NCBI GenBank assembly: GCA_022799175.1
Contig: JAAWNY010000010.1
Location: 1 to 60,927, forward strand
DNA from: Lachnospiraceae bacterium
GTDB lineage: Bacteria; Bacillota; Clostridia; Lachnospirales; Lachnospiraceae
Direction: 5' to 3'
DNA: 60,927 bases
A program made the translations under genes and the position numbers. Positions 17,439 through 28,479 of the stretch are shown here, piece by piece (the stretch's first letter is position 1; each line of letters opens with the position of its first letter). The notes beneath the pieces were generated by a model that was not told where the DNA came from, made no database searches, and was given only the letters and a program-made list of their open reading frames with translations.

Positions 17439-17446
17439 AGACTTCC

Positions 17447-18208
17447 ATGAAAAATAGTTATAATGGAGACAGGGAGTACGAAGAACGGTCGGCGGTAGAG
17501 AATCCTGTGGACAGCGATCGGAAAAAAGAAGAGAAGGATCTGGAACAGAAAGAAAATGAAAAGCTGGAAGAATATGGGCAACTGACACTGGAAAATAATC
17601 AGGGCAAAAGAAAAATTCATCTGCTTTCCATCATTGGGGAGGTAGAAGGACATGAGAATCTATCCGGAAATGCCAAAACTACGAAGTATGATCATGTTCT
17701 ACCTAAGCTGGCTGCTCTGGAAGACGACGATCGCGTGGACGGGATGTTGGTGCTTTTAAATACTTCTGGTGGGGATGTGGATGCCGGGTTGGCGATTGCA
17801 GAGATGATAGCATCTTTAACTATGCCAACGGTGTCGCTGGTGCTTGGAGGCAGCCATTCCATCGGGGTGCCTTTGGCGGTATCTACGGATTATTCTTTTA
17901 TAGTTCCGACCGGAACTATGATGATTCATCCGGTTCGTATGACCGGAATGGTGATTGGCGCTGCTCAGACCTATGAATATTTTAATATGATTCAGGATCG
18001 GATTTTGCGCTTTATCAGCGCCCATTCCCGAATAGAATACGATCAGGTGAAGACTTTAATGCATAATACAAAAATGCTTACCCGGGATTTGGGAACTGTC
18101 CTGGTGGGAGCGCAGGCAGTGGAGGAAGGGCTGATCGATGCGGTTGGCGGGATTCGGGAGGCGTTGCATAAGCTCTATCAGCAGATTGACGAACAAAAAG
18201 CAGATTGA
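17447..18208 (+). CDS. ClpP-like protease, TepA (YmfB) type
   Basis: The 253-residue protein has an acidic, charged N-terminal stretch (about 1-50) followed by a ClpP/crotonase-fold protease domain. The probable nucleophile is the serine in LVLGGSHSIGVPLA near residue 138 and the histidine is in GTMMIHPVRMTG. The LLNTSGGDVDAGLAIAEMI segment matches the substrate-binding strand. In Bacillus the related tepA lies beside spoIIIE, and here the FtsK/SpoIIIE gene follows directly, which supports the assignment. TepA has been linked to protein export in Bacillus; the role here is inferred. Confidence 0.85.
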   Translation: MKNSYNGDREYEERSAVENPVDSDRKKEEKDLEQKENEKLEEYGQLTLENNQGKRKIHLLSIIGEVEGHENLSGNAKTTKYDHVLPKLAALEDDDRVDGMLVLLNTSGGDVDAGLAIAEMIASLTMPTVSLVLGGSHSIGVPLAVSTDYSFIVPTGTMMIHPVRMTGMVIGAAQTYEYFNMIQDRILRFISAHSRIEYDQVKTLMHNTKMLTRDLGTVLVGAQAVEEGLIDAVGGIREALHKLYQQIDEQKAD

Positions 18209-18285
18209 GAAGAAAAATAGCGGTGGTCTGTGCAGAATAAGATGCATGGATCATCGCGTTTTGCTAGGGGCTTTGATTCCCATGG

Positions 18286-18314
18286 TTGCATTTCCTGCCA
18301 TTTTTTTGTATACT
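18286..18314 (+). promoter_or_regulatory. Promoter of ftsK/spoIIIE
   Basis: TTGCAT (18286-18291), a 17-bp spacer and TATACT (18309-18314) precede the GTG start by about 31 bp. Confidence 0.65.
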
Positions 18315-18345
18315 ATCCTCATTGGAGAACAGGAGGCATAGATTA

Positions 18346-21300
18346 GTGGCAGTAACAACTAATAAAAAAGCAACTGGGAAAGGCAGTAGGGCGGAAAGCA
18401 CCAGAAGCAGGGGCAGTGCCAAAAGCAGGGGGGACAATATAAAAGGAGGGGCATCCTCCAAAAAAAGCAGAAAAAATACGGCGGTGCCTGTGCCGGAGCC
18501 GCCGTCAGAGGATTTTATCGGTGCAGAAGTATTGATTCTTTTGTCCTTTGCTGTGGCAGTGCTATTGTTTTTAAGTAATTTTCATCTTTGTGGGGCAGCC
18601 GGCAACTACCTGCGCATGTTTCAGTTAGGAGTCTTTGGCATGGTGGGATTTATTGCCCCACTGCTTTTGTTTGTGGGGACATGTTTTTACCTTTCTAACC
18701 GGGAGAATTTGACGGCGATGCGAAAACTGTTGGCATCCGTGGCGTTGGTGTTGGTCCTCTGCGGTCTGGTTCAGCTTTTGTTTGGAACACATCCAGAGGA
18801 AGGAACCGGACTTATGGAATATTACCGACTATCTTCCGAGAAGGGAACCGGTGGCGGTTTGATTGGCGGTTTGATCTGTATGGCTTTGACGGCAGTTCTT
18901 GGTAATATCGGAGCTTTTTTGGTATTGATTGTCTGTCTGGCAATCAGTGTGGTTTGTATCACGGAGCGCTCTTTGGTAAAGGCAGTAAAACGGCAGAGCG
19001 GTGCGGCTTATCGATATGCCAGAGAGGATATGGATCGGAGACGGGAGCTGCATGCAGAACGTCAGGAGGAGCGGCATCGTCAACGTCAGGAGCAGCGAGT
19101 GCGCGGAGTAGATTTGATAGCTACGGATTTTTCGGTTTCGAAGGATAGTGAGGAGTTCCTGGAAGAATATACATTAGCTGAGGAACCCCCGAAGCAAGAA
19201 AGGGAAGAATACGAAGAGAAATATGTGACAGTGGACGAGGAACAGAAAGATCCGGCTCAGCAGAAAGAAGAAAAAAACGATGAAAAAGATCCGGCTGATA
19301 TTTTTACTGGGAAGATCACAATGTCTCCCCATTACCCAAACGAAGATTTTGTTCCGTTTGAGGCAGATAACGTGTTATCTCCGGCAGAGTCAGCACAGCG
19401 TTTGGTAGCAGAAGGGATTTCGCATCTGAGCGATTGGGAAGGCAGTTTTGGCAAACCGGTAAAACCGCCGTCATTTCCGCCACCGGCATCAGAACCGGCA
19501 TTTCATGGACTGGAAACCGTATTGGAAGAACCCGTGGAGACGAATTCCGATTTGGAAGATGATTCCGCCTATTCTCTGGAGCCCATTCGCCTGACATCGC
19601 CAGTGTCCAAATACGAAGAAGACGGATCAGATGAGATTTTTATGGAAGAAGCAGAGGAAGAAGAAAAATACTTGCCGGAGATTTTGGAATCGCCAGAAGA
19701 TGAAAGAGAAGGATTAATGAAAGAATCTGCCCAGAAAAAGATCAGGCAGGAGCCCCTGGCGGTGGAGACTTGGCGACAAGAGTCAGAGCGTGCTTTTTCA
19801 GAAAAGCCGGCTGTGCTGCCATATCAGATTGAATGGTCAAAAGAAGAGCCGGAAGCAGTGGATGATTCGGTAGAGGAAATATGGGATGAGATAGATAAAC
19901 CGACGGGGGGCATCCACGACGATAATTTTGTGATTCCGGAGGAGTCAAAACGGGTGGTAACAGCTTCTGGCAAGGTGATTGAGTCGGATACGGAAGCACT
20001 GCAGAAACGTTTGGAATCAAAACGGAAAGAAGCAAAGGAGGCCAGGGAAGCTGGAGAGATCCGTGTACAGCAGCAGATTCGCGAAAAAGAGTCAATTCCC
20101 AAAAAAGAATATATATTCCCGCCGGTTACCCTTTTAAAGCGGGGAAATCTCCTGTCATCAGCAAATTCTCAGCAGGAATACAAAGACACGGCCATCAAGC
20201 TGCAGCAAACATTGCGGGATTTTGGTGTAGGAGTGACGGTGACGAATATCAGTTGTGGTCCGTCAGTGACCCGATATGAGTTACATCCCGAACAAGGAGT
20301 GAAGGTCAGTAAAATCGTGGGATTGGCCGATGACATTAAGCTTAGTCTGGCAGCGGCGGATATTCGGATTGAAGCGCCGATCCCTGGAAAATCAGCAGTG
20401 GGGATCGAGGTGCCAAATAAGGAGAATACTACCGTATATCTGAGAGAACTTTTAGAGTCCGAAGCTTTTCGGAGTCATTCTTCACGAATGGCCTTTGCCG
20501 TAGGGAAAGATATTGGTGGTCAGGTAGTTGTCACGGATATTGCCAAAATGCCTCACTTATTGATTGCAGGAGCTACGGGATCGGGGAAATCGGTTTGCAT
20601 TAATACCTTGATTATGAGTATTTTATTTAAATCAAGTCCAGAGGATGTAAAGTTGATTATGGTGGACCCAAAGGTGGTAGAACTGAGTGTATATAATGGA
20701 ATTCCCCATCTGTTGATTCCTGTGGTGACAGATCCGAAGAAAGCTTCTGGAGCGCTTAATTGGGCAGTGGCGGAGATGCAGGATCGTTATAAGAAATTTG
20801 CCGAATGTAATGTGCGAAATCTAAAGGGATATAACAGCCGTATTGAGAGTCTGAAGGATGTGCCGGAAGAAGAGAGGCCCCCAAAGATGCCTCAGATTGT
20901 GATTATTGTGGACGAGTTGGCGGATTTGATGATGGTAGCTCCGGGAGAGGTGGAGGATGCGATTTGTCGTTTGGCACAACTGGCCCGGGCGGCGGGAATT
21001 CATCTGGTGATTGCCACACAACGTCCCTCTGTGAATGTAATCACCGGACTTATCAAAGCAAATGTGCCTTCGCGGATCGCTTTTTCCGTATCCTCAGGGG
21101 TAGATTCTCGAACGATTATTGATATGCATGGTGCAGAGAAGCTTTTGGGAAAGGGAGATATGTTATTCTTCCCTTCCGGCATACCAAAACCGCAGCGGGT
21201 TCAGGGAGCTTTTGTATCCGATTCGGAAGTGCAAAAGGTAGTAGAATTTCTTAGTGAACAGGGTTTGACTGCCGAATACGATCCCAATGTGGAAAAGCAG

Positions 21301-21579
21301 ATGAACGCGGCGCCAGTAGCCGGTCCGACAGGAAACAGTGGCGGAAGTGGGAATGGCAGAGATGAGTATTTCGAACAGGCTGGCAGATTTATTATTGAGA
21401 AGGAAAAAGCGTCCATTGGTATGCTGCAGAGAATGTTTAAGATCGGTTTTAACCGGGCAGCCCGGATCATGGATCAGCTAGCGGATGCTGGTGTGGTAGG
21501 AGAGGAGGAAGGGACGAAGCCCAGGAAAATTCTGGTTACGATGGAAGAGTTTGAGGAGTTGCTTGGTTGGGAAGAGTAG
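18346..21579 (+). CDS. ftsK: DNA translocase FtsK/SpoIIIE
   Basis: This septal ATP-driven motor pumps chromosomal DNA at division or sporulation. The 1077-residue protein has a basic Ser/Lys-rich start, about four membrane helices (residues 60-210), a long Glu-rich linker (about 225-590), then the alpha and RecA-like beta motor domains with Walker [13 protein letters not shown] near residue 742, [10 protein letters not shown] as Walker B, and a C-terminal winged-helix gamma domain that reads polar sequences. The linker makes it much longer than the 790-residue Bacillus SpoIIIE. GTG 18346 is chosen because of AGGAGGC just upstream. Confidence 0.95.
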   Translation: MAVTTNKKATGKGSRAESTRSRGSAKSRGDNIKGGASSKKSRKNTAVPVPEPPSEDFIGAEVLILLSFAVAVLLFLSNFHLCGAAGNYLRMFQLGVFGMVGFIAPLLLFVGTCFYLSNRENLTAMRKLLASVALVLVLCGLVQLLFGTHPEEGTGLMEYYRLSSEKGTGGGLIGGLICMALTAVLGNIGAFLVLIVCLAISVVCITERSLVKAVKRQSGAAYRYAREDMDRRRELHAERQEERHRQRQEQRVRGVDLIATDFSVSKDSEEFLEEYTLAEEPPKQEREEYEEKYVTVDEEQKDPAQQKEEKNDEKDPADIFTGKITMSPHYPNEDFVPFEADNVLSPAESAQRLVAEGISHLSDWEGSFGKPVKPPSFPPPASEPAFHGLETVLEEPVETNSDLEDDSAYSLEPIRLTSPVSKYEEDGSDEIFMEEAEEEEKYLPEILESPEDEREGLMKESAQKKIRQEPLAVETWRQESERAFSEKPAVLPYQIEWSKEEPEAVDDSVEEIWDEIDKPTGGIHDDNFVIPEESKRVVTASGKVIESDTEALQKRLESKRKEAKEAREAGEIRVQQQIREKESIPKKEYIFPPVTLLKRGNLLSSANSQQEYKDTAIKLQQTLRDFGVGVTVTNISCGPSVTRYELHPEQGVKVSKIVGLADDIKLSLAAADIRIEAPIPGKSAVGIEVPNKENTTVYLRELLESEAFRSHSSRMAFAVGKDIGGQVVVTDIAKMPHLLIAGATGSGKSVCINTLIMSILFKSSPEDVKLIMVDPKVVELSVYNGIPHLLIPVVTDPKKASGALNWAVAEMQDRYKKFAECNVRNLKGYNSRIESLKDVPEEERPPKMPQIVIIVDELADLMMVAPGEVEDAICRLAQLARAAGIHLVIATQRPSVNVITGLIKANVPSRIAFSVSSGVDSRTIIDMHGAEKLLGKGDMLFFPSGIPKPQRVQGAFVSDSEVQKVVEFLSEQGLTAEYDPNVEKQMNAAPVAGPTGNSGGSGNGRDEYFEQAGRFIIEKEKASIGMLQRMFKIGFNRAARIMDQLADAGVVGEEEGTKPRKILVTMEEFEELLGWEE

Positions 21580-21627
21580 AGAACCATAGGAAACGCAAAT
21601 GAGCAAAGACATGAGGAGGAAACAGAG

Positions 21628-23298
21628 ATGATGACAGACATTCAAATCGCACAGAAAGCAACCATGAAACCGGTAAAGGAAGTGGCGGCCGCTTATGGGA
21701 TTACGGAGGATGAACTGGAGCTTTACGGAAAGTATAAGGCAAAGCTAACCGATGAGCTGTGGCAGAAGGTGGAAAAAAATCCGGATGGAAAATTAGTCTT
21801 GGTGACAGCGATCAATCCCACCCCAGCAGGAGAAGGAAAAACAACTACCAGTATTGGTTTGGCAGATGCTTTAAGCAGGCTTGGAAACAAGACATTACTG
21901 GCATTGCGGGAACCGTCTCTTGGACCATGCTTTGGTATCAAAGGAGGAGCAGCGGGCGGTGGCTATGCGCAGGTTGTGCCGATGGAAGATCTCAATTTAC
22001 ATTTTACAGGGGATTTCCATGCGATTACCTCGGCCAATAATCTGTTGGCGGCTCTTTTGGACAATCATATCCAGCAGGGCAATGCACTGCAGATTGATAC
22101 GCGGCAGGTATTGTGGAAACGTTGTTTGGATATGAATGACCGGGCGCTGCGCAATATCGTGGTGGGGTTGGGTGCCAAAGCAGATGGTGTGGTGCGGGAA
22201 GACCATTTTGTGATCACGGTGGCCTCAGAGATCATGGCGATTCTTTGCTTGGCGGATGATATGAAGGATTTGAAAGAGCGGTTGGGACGAATTATTGTTG
22301 CATATAATTATGCAGGGGAACCAGTAACAGCAGCACAGTTAAATGCAGTAGGGGCCATGGCGGCGCTTTTGAAGGATGCCATCAAGCCGAATTTGATTCA
22401 GACCCTGGAACATACCGGGGCACTGGTTCATGGCGGACCTTTTGCGAATATTGCGCATGGCTGTAACAGTGTCCGCGCCACAAAGACAGCTTTAAAGTTG
22501 GCAGATGTTGTAGTGACAGAGGCAGGTTTTGGCGCAGATCTGGGAGCGGAAAAGTTTTTGGATATCAAATGCCGGATGGCAGGATTAAAGCCAGATGCTG
22601 TTGTGTTGGTGGCGACGGTTCGTGCACTGAAATATAATGGCGGAGTACCAAAAGCAGAACTGGGAACAGAGAATTTGGAGGCATTGCAACGGGGAATCGT
22701 TAATTTGGAAAAACATATTGAGAATATCCAGAAATACGGGGTGCCAGTCGTCGTAACACTGAATTCCTTTACCAGTGATACGCAGGCGGAGTATGAATGG
22801 ATTCGCGGTTTTTGTGAAGAACGTGGCTGTGAATTTGCTTTGTCTGAGGTATGGGCCAAAGGTGGAGAAGGTGGAGAAGCCTTGGCAGGAAAGGTTTTAG
22901 AGACCTTAAAAAAGAAGGAAAGTCATTATCACCCGATTTATCCGGATGAGATGAGTCTAAAGAATAAGGTGTATACGGTGGCTTCTGAGATCTACGGGGC
23001 AAATGATGTCAGTTATGCGCCAGCAGCAGAGAAAGCCATGGCTCGGATTGAAGAAATGGGTTTTGGCAATTTGCCGGTCTGTATGGCCAAAACACAATAT
23101 TCGCTGTCTGATGATCAGACCAAACTGGGAAGACCCTCTGATTTTACGATCCAGGTGCGTGACGTCTACGTATCTGCCGGAGCGGGGTTTGTGGTAGTTC
23201 TCACTGGGGCGATCATGACCATGCCGGGATTACCGAAAAAGCCGGCAGCAGATGGAATCGATGTCAATGAGGAAGGAAAGATTACGGGACTGTTTTAA
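21628..23298 (+). CDS. fhs: Formate-tetrahydrofolate ligase
   Basis: Fhs joins formate to tetrahydrofolate with ATP to give 10-formyl-THF, the entry of the Wood-Ljungdahl methyl branch and a source of one-carbon units for purines and for initiator tRNA formylation (fmt lies 7 kb downstream). The 556 residues carry the [18 protein letters not shown] phosphate loop near residue 67, the [21 protein letters not shown] signature and [15 protein letters not shown] near the end. AGGAGG precedes the start. It is widespread in anaerobic Clostridia, so acetogenesis cannot be claimed from this gene alone. Confidence 0.96.
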   Translation: MMTDIQIAQKATMKPVKEVAAAYGITEDELELYGKYKAKLTDELWQKVEKNPDGKLVLVTAINPTPAGEGKTTTSIGLADALSRLGNKTLLALREPSLGPCFGIKGGAAGGGYAQVVPMEDLNLHFTGDFHAITSANNLLAALLDNHIQQGNALQIDTRQVLWKRCLDMNDRALRNIVVGLGAKADGVVREDHFVITVASEIMAILCLADDMKDLKERLGRIIVAYNYAGEPVTAAQLNAVGAMAALLKDAIKPNLIQTLEHTGALVHGGPFANIAHGCNSVRATKTALKLADVVVTEAGFGADLGAEKFLDIKCRMAGLKPDAVVLVATVRALKYNGGVPKAELGTENLEALQRGIVNLEKHIENIQKYGVPVVVTLNSFTSDTQAEYEWIRGFCEERGCEFALSEVWAKGGEGGEALAGKVLETLKKKESHYHPIYPDEMSLKNKVYTVASEIYGANDVSYAPAAEKAMARIEEMGFGNLPVCMAKTQYSLSDDQTKLGRPSDFTIQVRDVYVSAGAGFVVVLTGAIMTMPGLPKKPAADGIDVNEEGKITGLF

Positions 23299-23332
23299 TA
23301 TAGGATAGTCAGAAAGAAAGAGGGCGGCTGTG

Positions 23333-24865
23333 ATGTTGAAGGACTGGTTGCATGAACTGCAGTATACTTTGTTACAGGGAAGTGTGGATGAAAAGGTAAA
23401 CGAGGTGATATATGATTCTCGGAAAGCAGCACCGGGAGCGGTGTTTGTCTGCATGGCTGGAACCCGAGTGGATTCTCATGATTTTATTCCTCAGGTGTTG
23501 GCAGCCGGCGTTCGTGTGTTGGTAGTAGAACGACCGGTGCCGGCGCCGAAGGATATTACTGTGATTCAAGTCAAACAGGGAAGAGAGGCATTGGCAGTTC
23601 TCTCAGCGGCTCGCTTCGAGTATCCGGCAAAAAAACTATTGATGATCGGAATTACCGGGACCAAAGGTAAGACCACCACGGCCCATATGGTGCGGGCAAT
23701 TCTGGAAGCGTCGGGGAAAAAAACCGGAATTATCGGAACCAATGGGGTATCTTTTGGAGAGGAGCATTATCCGACGGTAAATACAACGCCGGAATCTTAT
23801 TCTCTGCATCAGTATTTTGCCCGGATGGTAGAAGCAGGTTGTCAATGTTGTGTGATGGAAGTGTCTTCTCAAGCGTTGAAAATGTATCGGGTAGCTGGTC
23901 TGCATTTTGATTATAGTGTGTTTACGAATATTTCTCCGGATCATATTGGTCCAGATGAACATGCAAGTTTTGAAGAATACCTGTATTATAAGAAGCAGAT
24001 TTTTGCTCAGAGTGGATTTGCTTTAATAAACATAGAGGATGAGCATGTGGGAGAAATTACTAGGGATATTTCCTGTGCATGGGAGGGGTTTGGGATGAAC
24101 GATCCGGCCCGGTACCAGGCAGAAGATATTCACTATGTGTCGGAGCCGGATTTTGTTGGATTAGAATTTACAATTCAGGATTCTGATGGGAAACGGGTGG
24201 CGGATGTCACTAATGTAGATAGCCGGATTCCTGTGCGGGTGAATATTCCGGGAAAATTCAATGTCAGTAACGCGTTGGCGGCTTCGGCAGTATGTTTAAA
24301 AGCCGGGGTTTCTAAGGCTGCTCTCTGTCATGCTTTGGAGCATTTGCGTCTGGATGGACGGATGGAGATTGTGTATACTTCAGAAAAATTCTGTGTTATT
24401 GTGGATTATGCGCATAATGCAGTCAGCATGGAAAGCCTTTTGTCCACTTTGCGGGAGTACCATCCCAACCGTTTGGTATGTGTATTCGGTTGCGGTGGCA
24501 ACCGTTCCAAGGACCGCCGTTATTCTATGGGGGAGATTGCCGGGAAAATGGCAGATTTCTCCATTATCACGGCTGATAATTCTCGATTTGAAAAAGTAGA
24601 GGATATTATAGGGGATATTCGTGGAAGTATTGAAAAAACGGGAGGAAAATTTACGGAAATTCCCGATCGCCGGGATGCCATCACTTACAGCATTCATCAT
24701 GCCCAGACGGGGGATATGATTGCTATCATCGGAAAAGGACATGAAGATTATCAGGAGATCGAGGGGGTTCGTTATCCATTTTTAGATCGAGCTGTCGTGC
24801 AGGAAGCAGTGTCTGAATTACTGAAAAAGGAAGCTAAAAACATATCTGAGAGACAGAATCCATAG
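23333..24865 (+). CDS. murE: UDP-N-acetylmuramyl tripeptide synthetase MurE
   Basis: MurE adds the third residue of the peptidoglycan stem peptide. The 510-residue protein has the Mur ligase three-domain layout, with ATP loop GITGTKGKTTTAHMVRAIL near residue 105, the central NISPDHIGPDEH histidine motif and the C-terminal substrate motif ADNSRFEKV. In meso-diaminopimelate-adding enzymes this motif normally reads DNPR; here it is DNSR, with the arginine kept, so mDAP addition is likely but not certain. The frame allows GTG 23330 or ATG 23333; I prefer the ATG after GAGGG. murF follows 28 bp downstream. Confidence 0.9.
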   Translation: MLKDWLHELQYTLLQGSVDEKVNEVIYDSRKAAPGAVFVCMAGTRVDSHDFIPQVLAAGVRVLVVERPVPAPKDITVIQVKQGREALAVLSAARFEYPAKKLLMIGITGTKGKTTTAHMVRAILEASGKKTGIIGTNGVSFGEEHYPTVNTTPESYSLHQYFARMVEAGCQCCVMEVSSQALKMYRVAGLHFDYSVFTNISPDHIGPDEHASFEEYLYYKKQIFAQSGFALINIEDEHVGEITRDISCAWEGFGMNDPARYQAEDIHYVSEPDFVGLEFTIQDSDGKRVADVTNVDSRIPVRVNIPGKFNVSNALAASAVCLKAGVSKAALCHALEHLRLDGRMEIVYTSEKFCVIVDYAHNAVSMESLLSTLREYHPNRLVCVFGCGGNRSKDRRYSMGEIAGKMADFSIITADNSRFEKVEDIIGDIRGSIEKTGGKFTEIPDRRDAITYSIHHAQTGDMIAIIGKGHEDYQEIEGVRYPFLDRAVVQEAVSELLKKEAKNISERQNP

Positions 24866-24893
24866 ATATAAGAATGAAGAAAGAAGATATGAT

Positions 24894-26270
24894 ATGGAAC
24901 AGATGACGGTAAAAGAAATTGTGGAGGCGACGGGAGGCGTTTTGCTGTGTGGTGACAAGAGGATTCCGTTAATACATATCAGCATTGATTCCCAGAATAT
25001 TCAAGGTGGAGAATTGTTTGTGCCACTGGTGGGCGAAAAGGTAGATGCCCACCAATATATCAGTCAGGCACTGGCGGCAGGAGCAGCGGCAGTGTTGACT
25101 TCTGAACATGACAGGATGGAGGATGAGCGCCCCTGGATTCGGGTAAAGGATACAAAAAAAGCGCTTCAGGCTATTGGCTCTTACTATCGGAACCGTCTCA
25201 CGCTGCCGTTGGTGGGAATCACCGGAAGTGTAGGCAAAACTACAACTCGGGAGATGGTGGCAATAGCTTTGTCTGCCGGACGAAAAGTATATAAGACACC
25301 AGGAAATAAAAATAGCCAGGTGGGGGTTCCCATCACATTGTCGGAGATTACTTCCGAGGATGAAATCGGGGTTTTGGAGTTGGGAATGAGTATGCCTGGA
25401 GAGATGACAGTGATTGCCCGGATTGCCCGGGTGGACACTGCGCTGATTACGAATGTAGGAGTGGCTCATATCGAACAACTCGGAAATCAGGAAAATATTT
25501 ATCGAGAGAAGTTAAAGATTCAGGACGGGTTGAAAGAAGGCGGGGTTTTGTTGCTGAATGGCGACGACCCTCTTTTAAAAGATACTCGGGCCAAAGAAGG
25601 GTGTGCCACGCTTTATTATGGCACCGGAGAAAACTGTGATTATCGGGCAGAGAATATTCATCTGTATAAGGGATGTCCTCAATTTACGGCAGTTTACAAA
25701 AATAAGCGAATTCCGGTACAGTTAAAAGTAATGGGAACTCATAATGTGGGGAATGCTATGGCGGCTTTAGCGGTGGCGGATCTCTATGGGATTCCTATGG
25801 AAAAGGCAGCAGAGAGGTTACAGAATTTTACTGGTTTTCAGGGTCGGCAGCAAATTTATGAACGCAATGAAGTAACAATTATTGATGATACTTACAATGC
25901 CAGTCCGGTCTCCATGTTGGCGGCCTTGAAGGTGTTGGAGTCGATGGAAGTAGCGACGAGACGAATTGCTGTGCTGGCAGATATGAAGGAGCTGGGGGCA
26001 GAGGGAGAACGTTATCATCGGGAGATTGGGGAGTGGTTGGAGGAACATCCTATCGATATGGTTCTGACTTTGGGAGAGCTTTCCCGGGTGATTGAGGGCG
26101 GAGAACAATGTCTGCACTTTGCCGCCGGTGATTTGGACAGCTTATATGAGACTCTTATCAGACTTTTGCAGCCGGGGGATTGTGTATTGTTAAAAGGTTC
26201 TAACAGTATGAAGCTAGGAGATGTGGCTAAGAAGTTGATTGAGGCAGACCAAAAGCATCAAAGTTTTTAA
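24894..26270 (+). CDS. murF: UDP-N-acetylmuramoyl-tripeptide-D-alanyl-D-alanine ligase
   Basis: MurF finishes the cytoplasmic UDP-MurNAc-pentapeptide by adding D-Ala-D-Ala. The 458 residues show the family N-terminal domain (SIDSQNIQGGELFVPLVGEK), the ATP loop GITGSVGKTTTREMV near residue 107, NKNSQVGVP, and the C-terminal IIDDTYNASPVSMLAALK substrate segment. It directly follows murE on the same strand, so both ligases should be cotranscribed. The ribosome binding site is weak (GAAGAT). Confidence 0.94.
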   Translation: MEQMTVKEIVEATGGVLLCGDKRIPLIHISIDSQNIQGGELFVPLVGEKVDAHQYISQALAAGAAAVLTSEHDRMEDERPWIRVKDTKKALQAIGSYYRNRLTLPLVGITGSVGKTTTREMVAIALSAGRKVYKTPGNKNSQVGVPITLSEITSEDEIGVLELGMSMPGEMTVIARIARVDTALITNVGVAHIEQLGNQENIYREKLKIQDGLKEGGVLLLNGDDPLLKDTRAKEGCATLYYGTGENCDYRAENIHLYKGCPQFTAVYKNKRIPVQLKVMGTHNVGNAMAALAVADLYGIPMEKAAERLQNFTGFQGRQQIYERNEVTIIDDTYNASPVSMLAALKVLESMEVATRRIAVLADMKELGAEGERYHREIGEWLEEHPIDMVLTLGELSRVIEGGEQCLHFAAGDLDSLYETLIRLLQPGDCVLLKGSNSMKLGDVAKKLIEADQKHQSF

Positions 26271-26289
26271 AAAGGACAGGAGTGCATCT

Positions 26290-28302
26290 ATGGCAAGGAA
26301 ATATGCCAATATTATCATAGATATTTCTCATGAAAACGTAGATCGAATCTTCCAATATCGGATTCCTGAATCTCTGATCTCAGAGATTCAGGTTGGAAGT
26401 CAGGTCTGCGTTCCTTTTGGCTCTGGTAATCGCAGCAGAAAAGGATATGTGGTTGATATCACAGAAAAAGCCGATTTTGAGGAAAGCCGGATCAAAGAGA
26501 TTCGGGGATTGGTTACTGGCAGCGTTACAGCAGATTCCCGTCTGATTGCTCTGGCCTGGTGGATGAAGGAACGCTATGGTTCCACCATGAATCAGGCATT
26601 GAAGACCGTATTGCCAGTAAAGCATAAGGTAAAGGCAAGAAATAAACAAGTGATAAAGTCAATGATTACTGATTCGGTTCAGACAGGGAGAGTCCCTTGT
26701 CTGAATGTTTGGCAGCAACAGATTACAGACAGCTTTTGCCAGGACTATGATCAAGGAAAGCGTACTCCTTATTTGATACACGGAATAACTGGGAGTGGAA
26801 AAACTGAAGTTTATATGGCAATGATTGAACATGTATTAGCTCAGAAACATCAGGTGATTGTGCTGATTCCGGAGATTGCGCTGACCTATCAGACAGTGAT
26901 GCGGTTTTATGCCCGTTTTGGAGAGCAGATTTGTGTGATGCATTCTCGTTTGGCGGCCGGGGAACGTTGCGATCAGTTTGAAAAAGCACGAAAGGGAGAA
27001 ACACAAATTATGATTGGAGCGCGATCGGCCTTGTTTACCCCTTTTGCCAGACTGGGATTGATTGTGTTGGATGAGGAGCATGAAGGGGCTTATCAGAGTG
27101 AGGGTACTCCTCGATACCATACCAGAGAAGCGGCAGAGCAGTTGGCGCGGATGAGTGGGGCGCAACTGGTACTTGGTTCGGCGACGCCGTCTCTGGAATC
27201 TTATTCTCGGGCGAAATCTGGGCTTTATCGCTTGTTTTCCCTGAAAAATCGTGCTAGTAGCGGAAGTTCTCTGGCCACGGTGGAAGTGGTGGATCTGCGT
27301 CAGGAAATGAAAGCCGGAAACAAATCGGTTTTCAGCCTTCGTTTACAGGAACTGATTCAGGAACGGTTGCAAAAGAGAGAACAGATCATGCTGTTTATGA
27401 ACCGCCGGGGTTATTCCAGTTTCGTTTCCTGCCGCAGTTGCGGGAAGGCGGTGAAGTGTCCTCATTGCGATGTTTCATTGACTCTTCATAAGAATCGTCA
27501 CCTGGTTTGCCATTATTGCGGTTATACGATGATATTGCCAAAAACATGTCCATCTTGCAATTCAGAATATCTGGCAGGTTTTGGGGCGGGCACGCAAAAG
27601 ATTGAGGAATTGACAGCACAGATGTTTCCCAAAGCGAAAATATTGCGGATGGATCTGGATACTACTTCTCGGAAAGGGAAGCATGAGGCGATTCTGGCGG
27701 CCTTTGCCAGGAGAGAGGCAGATATTTTGATAGGGACGCAGATGATTGTCAAGGGTCATGATTTTCCAGGGGTGACTTTGATAGGAATTCTGGCGGCAGA
27801 TGTATCTTTGTATGCCCCGGATTTCCGGTGTACAGAGCGGACTTTTCAATTGTTAGTCCAGGCAGCGGGCCGGGCGGGTCGGGGAGAAAAGCCCGGGCTC
27901 GCAGTGATTCAGACCTATATGCCGGAGCATTACGGGATTCAGACAGCAGCAGCTCAGGACTATGAAAGTTTTTACCGGCAGGAAATGGGATACCGACAGA
28001 TAATGCATTATCCGCCTACGGGGTATATGCTGGGGCTGCAGGTGGCAGGGAAAGAAGAACAACTGACCAGTCATATGATGGAGTTGATTCGGAATTCGGT
28101 AGTGAAACATTTTGGTTCCTGTGTGGAGATCATTGGTCCGGTTCCAGCACCAATTTATAAAGTTAATGATATTTATAGAAAAATTTTATATATGAAACAG
28201 GAAAATTATGATATACTAATAAGAATCCGGAAATATGTCCAGGATCGATGGGATGAAACGGAGGATTGTAAGCGGCTGACTATCCAGTATGATTTCAGCT
28301 GA
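26290..28302 (+). CDS. priA: Primosomal protein N' (PriA helicase)
   Basis: PriA recognises stalled replication forks and reloads the replicative helicase. The 670-residue protein has the N-terminal DNA-binding domain, a DEAH-like helicase with GITGSGKTEVYM (near residue 167) and LDEEHEGAYQ (DEEH box), and the zinc module with eight cysteines from CRSCGKAVKCPHCD to CPSCN (about residues 380-430). The GRAGRGEKPG motif VI follows. ATG 26290 is preceded by ACAGGAG; the open frame extends back into murF. It is somewhat shorter than Escherichia coli PriA (732), as in many Firmicutes. Confidence 0.95.
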   Translation: MARKYANIIIDISHENVDRIFQYRIPESLISEIQVGSQVCVPFGSGNRSRKGYVVDITEKADFEESRIKEIRGLVTGSVTADSRLIALAWWMKERYGSTMNQALKTVLPVKHKVKARNKQVIKSMITDSVQTGRVPCLNVWQQQITDSFCQDYDQGKRTPYLIHGITGSGKTEVYMAMIEHVLAQKHQVIVLIPEIALTYQTVMRFYARFGEQICVMHSRLAAGERCDQFEKARKGETQIMIGARSALFTPFARLGLIVLDEEHEGAYQSEGTPRYHTREAAEQLARMSGAQLVLGSATPSLESYSRAKSGLYRLFSLKNRASSGSSLATVEVVDLRQEMKAGNKSVFSLRLQELIQERLQKREQIMLFMNRRGYSSFVSCRSCGKAVKCPHCDVSLTLHKNRHLVCHYCGYTMILPKTCPSCNSEYLAGFGAGTQKIEELTAQMFPKAKILRMDLDTTSRKGKHEAILAAFARREADILIGTQMIVKGHDFPGVTLIGILAADVSLYAPDFRCTERTFQLLVQAAGRAGRGEKPGLAVIQTYMPEHYGIQTAAAQDYESFYRQEMGYRQIMHYPPTGYMLGLQVAGKEEQLTSHMMELIRNSVVKHFGSCVEIIGPVPAPIYKVNDIYRKILYMKQENYDILIRIRKYVQDRWDETEDCKRLTIQYDFS

Positions 28303-28303
28303 A

Positions 28304-28418
28304 GGTCAGGCTACTATCGTCGGGTGTGGGTACCCTTCAAGGGCAAGGGGAGACATGCCTCGTCGGAAAGTACAGACAAGTCTGTGCATTTTTGCACTGA
28401 CCATAAAAAGTAGCGATA
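28304..28418 (+). other. Structured spacer between priA and def
   Basis: The 177-bp gap contains nested inverted repeats: GGTCAG (28304-28309) with CTGACC (28397-28402), ACTATCG near 28313 with CGATAGT near 28413, a GGGTACCC palindrome near 28328, and ACAGAC/GTCTGT near 28372-28385. There is no open frame and no uridine tract. It may be a palindromic repeat copy or a structured leader of the def operon; I cannot decide which. Confidence 0.4.
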
Positions 28419-28479
28419 GTTGCATAAAATAAAAGGGTGGACAGGGGATGGCACCCAAAGAAAAGGAGTATTGGCAGAT

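Noticed and set aside
18246-18341. 31-codon hydrophobic open frame between the TepA-like gene and ftsK
   Set aside because: No ribosome binding site, overlaps the ftsK promoter, and does not resemble YlzJ, the small protein found at this place in Bacillus.
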